This document shows positions 55,323 to 64,000 of a stretch of 64,000 nt of DNA, piece after piece; within the stretch, counting starts at the first letter, position 1; each line of letters starts with the position of its first letter. Made by a program: the position numbers and the translations under genes. The stretch is taken from the NCBI RefSeq assembly GCF_016612535.1, contig NZ_JAENXS010000002.1:1984001-2048000 (forward strand), written 5' to 3'. The notes beneath the pieces are model-generated. The model made no database searches. It had not been told where the DNA came from and saw nothing but the letters and a program-made list of their open reading frames with translations. The DNA comes from Bradyrhizobium diazoefficiens. Lineage in GTDB: Bacteria > Pseudomonadota > Alphaproteobacteria > Rhizobiales > Xanthobacteraceae.

Positions 55323-56411
55323 ATGCCGCGCATCGCAAATATCGAGACCGGATTCCACCGGATCCCCCTGCCCGTCACGCTGTCCGACTCCACCCATGGC
55401 GAGATCGCGGCGTTCGAGCTGATCACCTGCCGCATCCGCGATGCCGATGGCGCTGAAGGTGTGGGCTACACTTATACCGTGGGGCGCAATGGCGGCGCCG
55501 TCGCCGATATTCTGGGGCGCGAGATCCCACCGCTGGTCGAGGGACGCGAGGCCGACGACACCGAGGCTGTCTGGCATCACGTCTGGTGGGGGCTGCATTA
55601 TGGCGGCCGCGGCGGGCCGGCGGTGCTGGCGCTGTCGGCGCTCGACATCGCCCTGTGGGATTTGAAGGCGCGGCGCGCCAATTTGCCGCTATTTCGCTTG
55701 CTCGGAGGCTTCGATGCGCGCGTGCCGTGTTACGCCGGCGGCATCGACCTCGATCTCCCGGTCGAGGCGCTGTTGAAGCAGACCGACGGCAATCTCGCAA
55801 AAGGTTTTCGCGCCATCAAAATGAAGGTCGGCCGGCCCGACCTCAAATCCGACGTCGCGCGCGTCGCGGCGATGCGAGAGCGTCTCGGCGACGGCTTTCC
55901 GCTGATGGCGGATGCCAACATGAAATGGACGGTCGAGGAAGCGATCCGCGCCGCGCGCGCGTTCGTTCCGTTCGATCTCACCTGGCTCGAGGAGCCGATC
56001 ATTCCTGACGACGTCGCCGGACACGCCCGCATCATGCAGGCCGGTGGCGTGCCGATCGCGGCGGGTGAGAATTTGCGTTCGCTGTGGGAGTTCAAGAACT
56101 ACATCACATCAGGCGCGGTGTCCTATCCCGAGCCCGACGTCACCAATTGCGGTGGCGTGAGCGCGTTCATGAAGATCGCGCGGCTGGCGGAGGCATTCAA
56201 CCTGCCCGTCACCAGCCATGGCGCCCACGACATCACCGTGCATCTGCTCGCGGCCTGCCCGAACCGCTCCTATCTGGAGGCGCACGGCTTTGGCTTGGAC
56301 AAATATATCGAGCATCCGCTGGTGCTCGAAGACGGCAAGGCGCTGGCCCCGGCGCGGCCGGGCCATGGCATCAGCTTTGACTGGAAGGGGCTGGCGAAGC
56401 TGGCGGCGTAG
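55323..56411 (+). CDS. Mandelate racemase/muconate lactonizing enzyme-family protein
   Basis: A 362-residue enolase-superfamily enzyme. The KxK base is in RAIKMKVGR (about residue 165), the metal ligands Asp (ADANMKW, about 199), Glu (LEEPIIP, about 225) and Glu (AAGENLRS, about 250) are present, as is the His of SHGAHD (about 299). With an N-terminal lid (ADGAEGVGYTYTVG) it is complete. It could dehydrate or racemise a hydroxy or sugar acid. GGGAGG precedes the ATG at 55323. The next gene, an M20 amidohydrolase, starts 61 bases later, so the two may be an operon. Confidence 0.9.
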   Translation: MPRIANIETGFHRIPLPVTLSDSTHGEIAAFELITCRIRDADGAEGVGYTYTVGRNGGAVADILGREIPPLVEGREADDTEAVWHHVWWGLHYGGRGGPAVLALSALDIALWDLKARRANLPLFRLLGGFDARVPCYAGGIDLDLPVEALLKQTDGNLAKGFRAIKMKVGRPDLKSDVARVAAMRERLGDGFPLMADANMKWTVEEAIRAARAFVPFDLTWLEEPIIPDDVAGHARIMQAGGVPIAAGENLRSLWEFKNYITSGAVSYPEPDVTNCGGVSAFMKIARLAEAFNLPVTSHGAHDITVHLLAACPNRSYLEAHGFGLDKYIEHPLVLEDGKALAPARPGHGISFDWKGLAKLAA

Positions 56412-56472
56412 GGACGCGTTGCTGCACGCGAGGCATTCCGAGGCGCTTGATGCGGCGCGCGGATTATCCGCT

Positions 56473-57660
56473 ATGGTGGCGGTGCCGACACCCTTGCGAG
56501 AGACGCCCGCCTTGACACCTGAGCTGCACCAGAAACTCACCGCGTGGCGCCGGCATCTGCACGCCCACCCCGAATTGTCCTTGCAGGAAAAGGAGACCTC
56601 CGCCTTCGTGCAGGAGCGGCTCGCCGAACTCGGCATTCCCTTCGAGGCGGGCATCGGCGGCCACGGCATCGTCGCGACACTGGCGCGCGGGCCGGCTGAG
56701 GGGCGCGTGGGCCTGCGCGCCGACATGGATGCGCTGCCGATCACCGAAGATACCGGGCTTTCCTACGCCTCGAAACATCCCGGCGTGATGCATGCCTGCG
56801 GGCATGACGGGCACACCGCCTCGCTGCTCGGCGCCGCCGCGCTGCTCGCTGCGGACACCGGCTGGAGCGGCACCGTCGACTTCATCTTCCAGCCGGCCGA
56901 GGAAGGCTATGGCGGCTCGCGCGCAATGGTCGCGGCCGGGCTGTTCGAGCGCTTCCCGATGGATCGCGTGTTCGGCTTCCACAACTGGCCGGGCCTCGAG
57001 GCCGGCACGATCGCGGTCCATGACGGCGTGGTCATGGCCTCCGGCGGACGCCTCACCATCACCATCGAGGGCCATGCGGGACATGCCGGCATGCCGCATC
57101 TGACGCGCGATCCGGTGATGGCGGCGGGGCACCTGATCGTCGCCATGCAATCGATCGTGTCGCGCAGCGTCGATCCGCTCGACACCGCCGTGCTCTCGCT
57201 GTGCACGATCGAGGGCGGCACCGCGCCCAATCAAATCGCGGGCAAGGTCGTAATCCGCGGCACACTGCGGCATCATCGCAACGACGTGAAGGACATCATC
57301 CTCGCGCGGATCGGCGAGATCTGCGCCGGCATCGCCACGAGTTTCGACGTCAAGGTCACGCCCGACATTGTCATGGGCGTCGGCGTCGTCATCAACACGC
57401 CGGAGGAAGCCGGTTTTGCGCGCATGGCGGCGGAGAAGATGCGGGCGCAGGTCAGGCGCGACCTCGCGCCGAGCATGGCGGGTGAGGATTTTGCGCACTA
57501 TCTCGCGCAGCGGCCAGGCGCGTTTGTCTGGATCGGCAACGGTCCCTTGCGCGACGGCGCCGAGCTGCACGGCCCACGCTACGATTTCAACGACGCGATT
57601 CTGCCGGTCGCCTCGACCTGGATGGCCGAAGTCGCCAAGACGGCGCTGGCGGCGAACTAG
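56473..57660 (+). CDS. M20 aminoacylase/hippurate hydrolase-like amidohydrolase
   Basis: A 395-residue M20D peptidase-like protein. Features: WRRHLHAHPELSLQEKET, the metal motif HACGHDGHT, FQPAEEGYGG (Glu pair), FHNWPG and the dimerisation domain EGHAGHAGMPH. Members cleave N-acyl amino acids such as hippurate. ATG 56473 is chosen; TTG 56512 is an alternative. It follows the enolase-superfamily gene on the same strand. Confidence 0.9.
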   Translation: MVAVPTPLRETPALTPELHQKLTAWRRHLHAHPELSLQEKETSAFVQERLAELGIPFEAGIGGHGIVATLARGPAEGRVGLRADMDALPITEDTGLSYASKHPGVMHACGHDGHTASLLGAAALLAADTGWSGTVDFIFQPAEEGYGGSRAMVAAGLFERFPMDRVFGFHNWPGLEAGTIAVHDGVVMASGGRLTITIEGHAGHAGMPHLTRDPVMAAGHLIVAMQSIVSRSVDPLDTAVLSLCTIEGGTAPNQIAGKVVIRGTLRHHRNDVKDIILARIGEICAGIATSFDVKVTPDIVMGVGVVINTPEEAGFARMAAEKMRAQVRRDLAPSMAGEDFAHYLAQRPGAFVWIGNGPLRDGAELHGPRYDFNDAILPVASTWMAEVAKTALAAN

Positions 57661-57687
57661 AGAATTATCCCGCCCGCGTTCGCGCCA

Positions 57688-60600
57688 TCACGTCTCGTCG
57701 AGAAGATCGAACAGCTCTTCGACCCGGTCGAACGGGGCATCGCGCATCGGACTGTGGTGGACGACGCGATCGCCATCACGCTGCAACGATTTCCCCTTGG
57801 ATTTTCCTTTGGACTTCCGCAACCGTCCCGGCAGGAACGTCGCGGCCACCGCCTCCGTCCCGACGTCGAGGCGAACGATGCCTCTGCGCTTGCAATCCAT
57901 CCTCAATCGCGCAGCCGCAAAAAAGTCGCGGGCGGCCTGCGGCAGGGGACCGAAGCGGCGCGAGGTTTCCTCCTCGAGGTCGTCGAGACCGTCCTCGCTG
58001 GCGCAGCGTGCGGCACGGGCATAGAGCTCCAGCCGCACGGGCGCGGATTGCACATAGCTCGCGGGCAGCATGTCCGCGACCGGCAGATTGAGGTCGGGCA
58101 CCCACACCATCGACCTGCCGTCATCGATCTTTTCCGAGGCCATTTTCAGGAGGTGGCTGTAGAGCACGGGGCCGAAGACCTGGACATGGCCGGATTGCTG
58201 TTCCGAGAACAGATCGCCCGCGCCCCTGAGATCGAGGTCGCGCTCGCTGATGGCGAAGCCCGCGCCCGGCCGGCTGAACTCCTCCAGCACGGCCAGCCGC
58301 TTTTCGGACTGCACCGAGGCTGACTCCGTCAGCAGAAAGGCGAAGGCGCGGATGCCGCCGCGGCCCACGCGCCCGCGCAACTGGTGCAGCTGGGCAAGGC
58401 CAAACTTTTCGGGCCAGCACACCACGATGGTGTTGGCACGCGGGATGTCGAGGCCGCTCTCGACGATGTTGGTCGCGAGCAGAACGTCGGCCTTGCCCTC
58501 GACGAAGGTCATCATCCGGTCGTCGATCTCGTCGGCCGGCAATCTGCCGTGCAGACAGACGATCTTGAGATCGGGCGCCACCGCCTGCACGCGCGCCAGC
58601 ATCGGATCGAGATCCTGGATGCGCGGGCAGATCAGAAAGCTTTGCCCGTGCCGCCGCTGTTCGCGCAGCAGGGCCGACGCGATGGCGGCATCCGACAGCG
58701 GCGCGATCTTGGTCGCGACCGGAAGCCGGTGAACGGGGGGCGAGGCGATGAGACTCAGATCCCTGAAGCCGGCGAGACCCGCGGCGAGCGTCCGCGGGAT
58801 CGGCGTGGCGCTCATCCAGAGCGTATGGACATTCTTGGCGAGCCCAGAGAGCTTTGCCTTCTCGGCGGCGCCAAAATGCTGCTCCTCGTCGATGATGACG
58901 AGGCCGAGATCATCGAATTTCACGTCCTTCGAGCTGAGCGCCTGCGTGCCGACCACGACTTTCATCCGGCCGCTGCGCAGGCCTTCCTTGGTCTCCCGCA
59001 GCTCCGCAGACGAAATGGCGCGCGACAGGCTTCCGACCTCGATATCGAACGGAGCGAAGCGCTTGCGGAAGGTCGCGACGTGCTGCCGTGCCAGCACGGT
59101 CGTCGGCACCGCGATCGCCACCTGCTTTCCGGACAGCACCACGGCGGCCGCCGCCCGCAGCGCCACCTCGGTCTTGCCGAAACCGACGTCGCCGCAAATC
59201 ACCCGGTCCATCGGATGACCGGATGCAAGATCGTCCAGCACGTCGTCGATGGCCTTGGCCTGATCGATGGTCGTGAAATAAGGGAAGCGCGCCACGAATT
59301 TTTCGTAAACCGAGCCCGGCGGGACCAGCTTGACTGCCTTGCGCCGCTTGCGCTGACTGATGTGCTTGGCAAGCACCTTGCCAGCAACCTGAATCTCCTG
59401 CTCAGCCTCGCTGCGGCGCGCCCACCAGGTGCTGCCGTCCGCCTTGTCGAGCGCCAGCTTGCCGCGCTCTGCCGCGTATGGCCACATCTGCGCCAGATCG
59501 GGCGGCGGCACCAGAACCGCATTGTCCCCAGCAAACGAGAGCCTGACCATCTCCCGCAATGCGCCGCCGCCGGTGTTCACGGTCTGCAGGCCGTCGAGCA
59601 CGGCGATGCCGCGCTGGAGATGCACGACCACGGTGCCCTGTTCCGGCACGTCGGCATGATCGAAGGCGGCGATCCAGCTTCGCGCCATCGGCTGCGGATG
59701 ATGGGCCCTGCTGCCGAGCACGTCGGCCGCGGTCAGGACGACAGCAGGCTTCTTTCCCGAAATGACGAAGCCCGCATCAAGGTCGGCGAGCAGCGCCACA
59801 TCGCGAGGGCGCGCACTCTCCACCGCCGCCCAATCTGCGGCGCGTTCCGCCTTGACGCCGCTCATCCGCTCCATCGCGCGCAGATCTTCCTCCTGCGCCG
59901 CGACGAAGATCAGACGCGCCCCTGAACGTCTGATCTCGTCGACGAAGGTGCGAAGCGCCTTCCTGGCGGATGAGAGCTTGGAGAATTCCGGCGTCGCCTG
60001 GAACGGAGCATTGCGCGGCAGCACTTTCATGCCACGGGTCGCCTGCTTCCAGTCGCTCCGCCCGAGATATTCGCGCTCCCTGTCCGCGCGGCCCGCGGCC
60101 TCCTCGATCGTGCTCAGCCAGCCGTCGGCATGCAGCGCCACACCGGCATCCGCGATCCATTTGGCCTTGCCGCAATAGTCGAACAGCGTCGCGCGCTTGG
60201 CCCGTGCACCGGAGATGGCGAGCCGGTCCGACATGGGATCGACGAGAAGCTCCTTGGTCTCGAAGATGATCTCGTGCTGTTGCGGGTCGAACGCTACGAT
60301 CCGGCGGATGGCGCGCGCGGAATGCTCGACGCGGAACGGGCCCAGCGCGCCCGCGGGAAAAATCTCGAAGGTCTGGCCGTGAAACAGCGCACCGCCCGGA
60401 TAATCCGGCTCGTCATCGAGATCGTAGCCCAGCGCTTCGAGACGAACGCGAAGCTCGCTCTCGGAGAACGCGCCGCCGACCTTCAAACTCGTGTTCAGCC
60501 GCAACAGGCTCGCTGGCGGCGGCAAGCGCTCCATCACGGCTTCCGCCGTCGAGACGAGAAAGATCGGCTGCTTCGATTTGGCAAGACGCCTCAAGACCGA

Positions 60601-61026
60601 GGCTCTGCGCCCGGCGATCTCGCGCGACGGCTCCAATTGATCGAACGGCAGGGTGTTCAGCCGCGGAAAGACCAGGACCTCGCAGGACTGGTCCAGCGCA
60701 TGAATGACGCTGCCGAGCCGCTCCGCCCTGTTCTCGCTCTCGGCGAGAAACACGAGACCGCTACGGCCGGAGTCCTTCCATTGGGCTAGCAGATGCAGCG
60801 CCATCATGCCGAGCGGCGACGACGACGAGATCGTGGCGCGCCGTGCCCCTTGGCTCTTCCTGGGCGAGCTATTTTTTGGCGCGCTCTTGGTCAGTGAGCT
60901 CTTGTTCGGCGAGCTTTTGGCTCGGCGCACTTTTGTGGAATGCCGCACGTTCATCCGTTTCTGGTCGTCAAAGATTGTCGATTGCACGGGCGCCGAGCTC
61001 ATGTCGATTCGGCCGCCGATCGTCAT
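57688..61026 (-). CDS. Mfd-like transcription-repair coupling helicase (DEAD/DEAH), paralogue
   Basis: A 1112-residue protein with the Mfd plan. A UvrB-like N-terminal module covers about 80-450 (VFPRLNTLPFDQLEPSREIAG), then a CarD/RID-like region (VVHLQRGIAVLDGLQTV) and a SF2 helicase: Walker A GDVGFGKTEVA near 612, DEEQ near 711, SATPIPRTL, VESGLDIPRA and QLRGRVGRG. A TRCF-like C-terminal domain follows. The N-terminal 60 residues are Ser/Lys-rich (SSPNKSSLTKSAPKNSSP), unlike ordinary Mfd. I expect a canonical mfd elsewhere in the genome. Start at 61026 is uncertain; internal ATGs at 61002 and 60954 are possible. Confidence 0.85.
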   Translation of the reverse strand: MTIGGRIDMSSAPVQSTIFDDQKRMNVRHSTKVRRAKSSPNKSSLTKSAPKNSSPRKSQGARRATISSSSPLGMMALHLLAQWKDSGRSGLVFLAESENRAERLGSVIHALDQSCEVLVFPRLNTLPFDQLEPSREIAGRRASVLRRLAKSKQPIFLVSTAEAVMERLPPPASLLRLNTSLKVGGAFSESELRVRLEALGYDLDDEPDYPGGALFHGQTFEIFPAGALGPFRVEHSARAIRRIVAFDPQQHEIIFETKELLVDPMSDRLAISGARAKRATLFDYCGKAKWIADAGVALHADGWLSTIEEAAGRADREREYLGRSDWKQATRGMKVLPRNAPFQATPEFSKLSSARKALRTFVDEIRRSGARLIFVAAQEEDLRAMERMSGVKAERAADWAAVESARPRDVALLADLDAGFVISGKKPAVVLTAADVLGSRAHHPQPMARSWIAAFDHADVPEQGTVVVHLQRGIAVLDGLQTVNTGGGALREMVRLSFAGDNAVLVPPPDLAQMWPYAAERGKLALDKADGSTWWARRSEAEQEIQVAGKVLAKHISQRKRRKAVKLVPPGSVYEKFVARFPYFTTIDQAKAIDDVLDDLASGHPMDRVICGDVGFGKTEVALRAAAAVVLSGKQVAIAVPTTVLARQHVATFRKRFAPFDIEVGSLSRAISSAELRETKEGLRSGRMKVVVGTQALSSKDVKFDDLGLVIIDEEQHFGAAEKAKLSGLAKNVHTLWMSATPIPRTLAAGLAGFRDLSLIASPPVHRLPVATKIAPLSDAAIASALLREQRRHGQSFLICPRIQDLDPMLARVQAVAPDLKIVCLHGRLPADEIDDRMMTFVEGKADVLLATNIVESGLDIPRANTIVVCWPEKFGLAQLHQLRGRVGRGGIRAFAFLLTESASVQSEKRLAVLEEFSRPGAGFAISERDLDLRGAGDLFSEQQSGHVQVFGPVLYSHLLKMASEKIDDGRSMVWVPDLNLPVADMLPASYVQSAPVRLELYARAARCASEDGLDDLEEETSRRFGPLPQAARDFFAAARLRMDCKRRGIVRLDVGTEAVAATFLPGRLRKSKGKSKGKSLQRDGDRVVHHSPMRDAPFDRVEELFDLLDET

Positions 61027-61124
61027 GCATATGGGATTTGCCGTGCGAACGCACGCCTCCGATCACGTCTCGCGCGAAGTGATCGTCAACAGAAGGTGAC
61101 GTCTCTTTTCCTTCTATTCTTGTT

Positions 61125-61733
61125 CTATTCTTGCCAGAACTCTACGAGCTCCTCCATCGTCACCAGGTCCACCTGGCCGTGGAAGCGGGTGCGGTACATC
61201 GTCATCAGCGCATCGTGCCCGACGTCGGACGAGCTGCAAAGCGCATCCTCGACAATGACCACTCTGAAGCCGAGGTCGACGGCGCTCAGCACAGTCGACA
61301 GAACGCAGACGTCCGTCTCCGCCCCTGTGATAACCACCGTGCCGATGCTCTTGTCAATCAGCAGGTTCGCCAGGCCGGAGTTGCTGAACGCGGAATAGGC
61401 TGGCTTGTCGATGATGCGGGCCGGAGGAACGAACCGCGCCAGCGCCGGCACGAGGTCGAGCGCGGCCGGCGGAAGGCGGCTGCGGGTTGCCTGCTCCCAC
61501 CGCCGAAAATAGCTCTGCCATTGCCCGGGACGATCTTCGGGGTCCTGCGGCGTGATAAAGCGCGTAAAGATGGTTCTGACCTGATAGTGCGAAGTAATCG
61601 CCACGATGGTCGGCAAAACCTTCTGCATCCATGGCGTTTCCCAGAGACCGCCAGGAGCGAAGATATTCTGCATGTCAATGCAGAGGTGAACGGCATCCCG
61701 GATGCGGGCGACGTCCGATTGGCTGTCCCTCAT
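61125..61733 (-). CDS. Isochorismatase-family cysteine hydrolase
   Basis: A 202-residue member: Asp of LCIDMQNIF (about residue 20), Lys of IDKPAYSAF (about 109), Cys of ETDVCVLST (about 141), so the triad is complete. Differs from the gene at 7602 in length and sequence. Substrate unknown; the family hydrolyses amides and vinyl ethers. It is 98 bases before the Mfd-like gene on the same strand. Confidence 0.85.
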   Translation of the reverse strand: MRDSQSDVARIRDAVHLCIDMQNIFAPGGLWETPWMQKVLPTIVAITSHYQVRTIFTRFITPQDPEDRPGQWQSYFRRWEQATRSRLPPAALDLVPALARFVPPARIIDKPAYSAFSNSGLANLLIDKSIGTVVITGAETDVCVLSTVLSAVDLGFRVVIVEDALCSSSDVGHDALMTMYRTRFHGQVDLVTMEELVEFWQE

Positions 61734-61774
61734 CGTTCTCCACCATGTATCCCCCTACTTCGGGACACACCTCG

Positions 61775-61942
61775 CTATTCGACAAACTTCGACGATCCCT
61801 CCTCGGCATTGGCGGCAGGATCATTGGAAAGCTCCTGCTCCGCCTTGTGCCAGAACTCGTCCTGCTGCCCTTCTGGCCTGCCCGCCGCTTCCCAAAGCTC
61901 GTGCGCGCGGGAGCGGATTTGATCTTCCGTTGGCTTCGACAT
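61775..61942 (-). CDS. DUF2934 small protein
   Basis: A 55-residue protein, TEDQIRSRAHELWEAAGRPE followed by FWHKAEQEL, matching DUF2934, a short helical domain common in Rhizobiales and often linked to stress genes. ATG 61942 is chosen where the domain begins; the longer frame upstream has no support. Confidence 0.8.
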   Translation of the reverse strand: MSKPTEDQIRSRAHELWEAAGRPEGQQDEFWHKAEQELSNDPAANAEEGSSKFVE

Positions 61943-62023
61943 CGATTTCTCCGTGAACATCTGCCGGTTCCAACATCTTGCCCGGGTGCCTCGTTCCAAT
62001 CCGCGCCTGTCGTCGGAGACGGA

Positions 62024-63052
62024 TCATGCGTTTTCGCGTGCCTTCCGCGGCCGCAACTTCGCCGATGTCTGCTGGAGCTGATCCAGGCGGCATTGAGACG
62101 GCTTCTTGTCCGGACGCCAGCGCAGAATTTTCGTGCCGTGGCGAAACCGGCCGCCCGAGACGTGGTCGTAGCAAACCTCGACGACATGAACAGGACGCAC
62201 CGCCTGCCACTCGGCGGACCGCTTGGTGGACCATCGGCTCGGACCGCCCGGCGCCTTGCCGGTAAAACTTTCGCTGCTGGCGATCTTCTCGAACTTCTCG
62301 GTCAGAGCAGACCTGTCGGATGTCTTGATGGCCGATGTGAAGCCGACGTGATGCAGAAGCCCCGCGTCATCGTAAAGTCCGAGAAGAAGCGAGCCGATCA
62401 GCTTTCGCCTGCCCTGCTTCTTCTCGCCATATCGGAAGCCGCCGACCACGCAATCGGCCGATCGCATCAACTTGATCTTCTGCATTCCGTCGCGGGTGCC
62501 GCTGCGGTAGGCGAGGTCGAGGCGCTTTGCGACCACGCCATCGTGGCCCGCCTCGACGGATTGGAGCCACTTCTTCGCCTCGGCGTAGTTGCGGCTCGCC
62601 GGAGACAGCGCGAACGGGTCGCCGCGACCGAAGTGATGCCGCGAGAATTTTTCGAGTGCGGACCGCCGTTTGGCGAGCTGAAGTGCTGCTAGATCTGCGT
62701 CTCCCGACCGCAGCAAATCAAAAGCCATGAAGGTTGCGGGAGTTTCGACGGCGAGGCGCTTCACACGGCTGGCGGCCGGGTGAATGCGCTGAAGCAAGGC
62801 GTCGAACGAATAACCCTGGTCGAGCCGAATGATCAGCTCGCCGTCAAGGATGAAGCAATCGGCGGACAGGGCCGATGCAGCGGTGGCGACTTCCGGAAAA
62901 TAGCGGACGAGATCGCGGCCGCCCTTGGACTGCATGCTGACGCGCTTGCCGTCGCGGATCAGCAGGCACCGGAATCCATCCCATTTCGGCTCGTATTGCC
63001 ACTGCGCCCCGCGTGGAAGCTCGGAGGCGGACTCGGCTTCCATCAGCTCCAT
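62024..63052 (-). CDS. ATP-dependent DNA ligase (LigC/LigD-like)
   Basis: A 342-residue ligase. The adenylation lysine is in YEPKWDGFR (about residue 23), with ILDGELI, DGVVAKR and the OB-fold region ADCVVGGFRYGEKKQGRRKL. It lacks the polymerase and nuclease domains of LigD, so it resembles stand-alone LigC enzymes that support non-homologous end joining or repair. No ku gene is nearby. It is near a YciF-like gene and DUF2934, a stress-type neighbourhood. Confidence 0.9.
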   Translation of the reverse strand: MELMEAESASELPRGAQWQYEPKWDGFRCLLIRDGKRVSMQSKGGRDLVRYFPEVATAASALSADCFILDGELIIRLDQGYSFDALLQRIHPAASRVKRLAVETPATFMAFDLLRSGDADLAALQLAKRRSALEKFSRHHFGRGDPFALSPASRNYAEAKKWLQSVEAGHDGVVAKRLDLAYRSGTRDGMQKIKLMRSADCVVGGFRYGEKKQGRRKLIGSLLLGLYDDAGLLHHVGFTSAIKTSDRSALTEKFEKIASSESFTGKAPGGPSRWSTKRSAEWQAVRPVHVVEVCYDHVSGGRFRHGTKILRWRPDKKPSQCRLDQLQQTSAKLRPRKARENA

Positions 63053-63064
63053 ATGTCGACACCT

Positions 63065-63271
63065 TCAGGCAGGCTTGGAAGGCTGAACAGGTTTGGCAGG
63101 ATGCGCCGTCCGCGGATGGCGCTCGTGCAACAGGCGCGCCAAGGCCTCGCGTTCCGAGGCGTGCTCTTTCATCGCCGTTTCGAACAGCGCTTCCTGAACG
63201 TCGCGCGGCATATCACCCCATACGTCCATGGCAGCCTGCCCCAGCAACTTGGCAAAGTGTTCGTCAACCAT
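63065..63271 (-). CDS. Small hypothetical protein
   Basis: A 68-residue, mostly helical protein (FAKLLGQAAMDVWGDMPRDV; LFETAMKEHASEREALARLL) ending in a Pro-rich tail. GGAGAG precedes the ATG at 63271, 12 bases before the ligase start on the same strand. Not recognised. Confidence 0.65.
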   Translation of the reverse strand: MVDEHFAKLLGQAAMDVWGDMPRDVQEALFETAMKEHASEREALARLLHERHPRTAHPAKPVQPSKPA

Positions 63272-63360
63272 GTCGATACTCTCTCCGCGGCCCGACAAGA
63301 GGAACTGCGGCCCCGTGCAAGCGTTCCATGACATTCATTGCGAAAACGGAGACATCAGAC

Positions 63361-63876
63361 ATGGGACTGTTCACCAAAGACATAAAATCGATGGAAGACC
63401 TGCTGATCCATGGGCTGCAGGATATCTATTACGCGGAGCAGCAGATCCTGAAAGCTCTGCCAAAGATGATCGACAAGGCCACCAACCGGGACCTCGTGAC
63501 CGGTCTCAAAACCCATCTCGAAGAGACCAACAAGCAGGTCGAGCGGCTCGACAAGGCCTTCGCGAAGCTGGGCAAGGAGCCGAGCGGGACGCAGTGCCCG
63601 GCCATCGACGGCATCATCGAGGAAGCCGACGAGACTGCGGGCGAGATCGAGGATAAGGCGGTGCTGGACGCCGCCATCGTCGCAAACGCGCAGGCGGTCG
63701 AACATTACGAAATGTGCCGCTACGGGACGTTGATTGCATGGGCCGAGGAACTCGGCCACGACGAGATCGTGCGCTTCCTGACGACGAACCTGAACGAGGA
63801 AAAGGCCGCCAATACCAAGCTGAACACGGTGGCCCTGCGCAAGGGCGTCAACGCGAGGGCGTCGAGCGCGGCGTAA
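63361..63876 (+). CDS. YciE/YciF-like ferritin-fold protein (DUF892)
   Basis: A 171-residue four-helix protein: DIYYAEQQILKALPKMIDKA, LEETNKQVERLDKAFAKLG, AQAVEHYEMCRYGTLIAWAE and LNEEKAANTKLNTVA, with Glu/His iron-ligand-like residues in two pairs. DUF892 proteins are induced by osmotic or general stress in enterobacteria; function is not settled. A GGAG site lies upstream of ATG 63361; ATG 63328 would add 11 residues. Confidence 0.88.
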   Translation: MGLFTKDIKSMEDLLIHGLQDIYYAEQQILKALPKMIDKATNRDLVTGLKTHLEETNKQVERLDKAFAKLGKEPSGTQCPAIDGIIEEADETAGEIEDKAVLDAAIVANAQAVEHYEMCRYGTLIAWAEELGHDEIVRFLTTNLNEEKAANTKLNTVALRKGVNARASSAA

Positions 63877-63955
63877 GACCGGCATTCCCCTCGCCATCTC
63901 GGCCTGATCGCGGCGTCATGCCCGGATGTCATTCGTCCGGACGTGAGGCATCCAA

Positions 63956-64000
63956 CTAGACGATGCCGCTCTGCCGAAGCGCCACGATCGCGGCCGTGTC
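63956..64000 (-). CDS. 3' end of a minus-strand gene, possibly a LuxR-type regulator
   Basis: A minus-strand frame is open from the window edge to a TAG at 63956-63958; the last residues read DTAAIVALRQSGIV. The TAAIVALRQ ending resembles the C-terminal helix of LuxR-family DNA-binding domains. Only 14 codons are visible, so the call is weak. Confidence 0.35.
   Translation of the reverse strand, partial: DTAAIVALRQSGIV

Overview
The window is a high-GC chromosomal segment of an alphaproteobacterium, most likely Bradyrhizobium or a close relative. This rests on gene content recalled from that group (cyoABCD quinol oxidase, fused indolepyruvate:ferredoxin oxidoreductase, PuuD-type urate hydroxylase, many SDR and ABC catabolic genes, a second Mfd-like helicase) and on dispersed palindromic repeats typical of Rhizobiales. 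No database search was possible, so all assignments rest on motifs, gene order and recalled families. I see no tRNA, rRNA, CRISPR array, intact insertion sequence or complete prophage.

Layout. 1-5.9 kb: 5' part of a B12-binding radical SAM gene (minus strand), a decayed chimera of an isoquinoline-oxidoreductase [2Fe-2S] subunit and the 3' half of soxA, then a sugar-type ABC importer (binding protein plus two permeases, no ATPase). 5.9-12.3 kb: an NCS2 permease with a cysteine hydrolase (minus), divergent from a fused indolepyruvate ferredoxin oxidoreductase. 12.3-17.4 kb: a minus-strand run of a flavoprotein dehydrogenase, an HtrA-like protease, and a GMC oxidoreductase with its small subunit. 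17.5-22.4 kb: a secreted nuclease-like protein, a candidate small RNA and cyoABCD. 22.6-28.6 kb: an SDR/carboxymuconolactone-decarboxylase-like/SDR operon, a sorbosone-dehydrogenase-like PQQ protein, PuuD and a VOC protein. 28.6-30.2 kb: a gene-free stretch with a dispersed repeat, then a lytic transglycosylase.

30.2-43.0 kb looks like one catabolic neighbourhood. It has an Asp/Glu-racemase-family enzyme divergent from an AraC regulator, a cupin, a small membrane protein, an SDR without the usual YxxxK, a thiamine-diphosphate enzyme, an aldehyde dehydrogenase, an IclR regulator and a branched-chain-amino-acid-type ABC importer whose LivM, LivG and LivF parts are one polypeptide. The simplest reading is uptake of an organic acid, TPP-dependent cleavage to an aldehyde and oxidation of that aldehyde; the substrate cannot be read from sequence.

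43.1-57.7 kb holds an Omp25-like porin, a small HGG-motif gene pair, a CYTH-CHAD protein beside a PiT phosphate transporter, an MFS transporter, a ClC protein with CBS domains, a CtaG(Cox11)-cytochrome c fusion, two zinc peptidase/amidohydrolases and an enolase-superfamily enzyme. 57.7-64 kb holds an Mfd-like translocase, an isochorismatase-family hydrolase, small DUF genes, an ATP-dependent DNA ligase and a YciF-like protein, ending in the tail of another minus-strand gene.

The most unusual items are the isoA::soxA chimera, the CtaG-cytochrome c fusion, the LivM-LivG-LivF fusion, the candidate sRNA near 18.4 kb and a sequence motif shared by two promoters flanking the IclR gene. I do not see a clear-cut new defence or mobile system; most of the window is ordinary chromosome.
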